Below, in pieces: positions 23,716 through 24,008 of a stretch of 24,008 bases of DNA; position 1 is the stretch's first letter; each line of letters begins with the position of its first letter. The DNA is taken from NCBI GenBank assembly GCA_016793305.1, contig JAEUHU010000054.1, positions 1-24,008 on the forward strand, written 5' to 3'. Source of the stretch: Planctomycetota bacterium. Its GTDB lineage: Bacteria; Planctomycetota; UBA1135; UBA2386. A program made the translations under genes and the position numbers. The notes below the pieces were generated by a model. That model worked only from the letters and a program-made list of their open reading frames with translations. It ran no database searches and was not told the DNA's origin.

Positions 23716-24008
23716 TCAGTCCCCGCCCGCCGACTCCGTCCCCGTCGACTCGGGCTCCACCGGCGTCCCGGCCCGCGCCCTCTCTTCGAGCTTCTCGGCC
23801 AGGGCGTCGAGGTGCTCCCGCGACAGCTCGCTGATCCGCCCCGGCTGCGAGCCGATCTCGGTCATCAACGCGAACACCTGCTCCCGCGTCAGGCCGAGCG
23901 CCTTTGCCATGTTGGCACACTCCGACGCCTTCGCCTCGCGCGCCTTCGCCTCGGCGTCGATGGCCGCGCCGGTGACGGCCGCCACCCGCTCGGCGACCGT
24001 GCCCTTCT
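23716..24008 (-). CDS. Partial phage-like protein, C-terminal part
   Basis: The frame is open to the right edge, so the 5' end is missing. About 97 residues are present. They begin KGTVAERVAAVTGAAIDAEAK, then comes ASECANMAKALGLTREQVFALMTEIG, then SELSREHLDALAEKLEERA and an acidic tail. The ALGLTxExV...LTxExxxxLxxxL texture recalls the small C-terminal helical module of phage single-strand annealing and related recombination proteins. This is similarity of pattern only, and the catalytic or annealing part would lie outside the window. The internal ATG at 23985 is probably not the start. Confidence 0.5.
   Translation of the reverse strand, partial: KGTVAERVAAVTGAAIDAEAKAREAKASECANMAKALGLTREQVFALMTEIGSQPGRISELSREHLDALAEKLEERARAGTPVEPESTGTESAGGD

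Larger units (their letters stand above)
17080..24008. mobile_element. Probable decayed integrative element or prophage remnant
   Basis: Everything after the tRNA-Ser 3' end differs from the left block. It has short genes in mixed orientation, a truncated phage-type ATPase, a frameshifted ParB-domain gene, small phage-like proteins and a locally more A+T-rich cassette (about 18180-18660, 19100-21100 and 21560-22110). The left boundary is set by the tRNA; the right boundary is not visible, so the element probably continues beyond the window. No integrase, terminase, portal or transposase was found here. It could be a prophage, an integrative conjugative element or a composite defence island; the evidence favours phage ancestry but does not decide. 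Confidence 0.6.

Noticed and set aside
17080..24008. Integrase, transposase or second att copy
   Set aside because: I looked for tyrosine or serine recombinase motifs, transposase DDE patterns and a repeat of the tRNA 3' end and found none; the right end of the element is probably outside the window.

Overview
The window is very G+C-rich. It looks like a chromosome segment of a Planctomycetota-type bacterium, probably an uncultured lineage. This rests on a Gram-negative envelope gene (lpxK), an ECF-like sigma factor paired with a giant Ser/Thr kinase carrying WD40-like repeats, several large secreted proteins of unknown function, and few recognisable Shine-Dalgarno sites. The taxonomic call is inference from gene content.

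Left block (1-16990, host-like): tRNA-Arg(TCT) is followed by a leftward fabD-lpxK pair with overlapping stop and start, and a leftward secreted protein. Reading right come a PilX-like pilus protein, then a sigma factor/kinase pair (4755-8980) and a 633-residue secreted protein. Convergent to these is a leftward four-gene operon in which each junction is an ATGA overlap: type II L-asparaginase, NAD(P)H-hydrate dehydratase, a large secreted helical-repeat-like protein and a YdjY-domain lipoprotein. A rightward bifunctional-nuclease (DUF151) gene and tRNA-Ser(TGA) close the block.

Right block (17080-24008, accessory): the gene style changes abruptly at the 3' end of tRNA-Ser. Abutting the tRNA is a phage-type ATPase gene that loses homology just after Walker B, preceded by a ParB-domain gene with an apparent 1-base deletion. 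Beyond lie small membrane proteins, a more A+T-rich two-gene cassette (DUF5131/Gp37-Gp68 three-Cys protein plus TcmP partner), a Gly-rich secreted peptide, small phage-like proteins and a partial gene running off the end. I read this as a decayed integrative element or prophage at tRNA-Ser that also carries a candidate conflict/defence cassette. No integrase or second att copy is visible.

The best candidate for a poorly understood system is the DUF5131-TcmP cassette with two flanking divergent membrane-protein genes. The pair is a known conserved association whose biochemical role is, as far as I know, unresolved.
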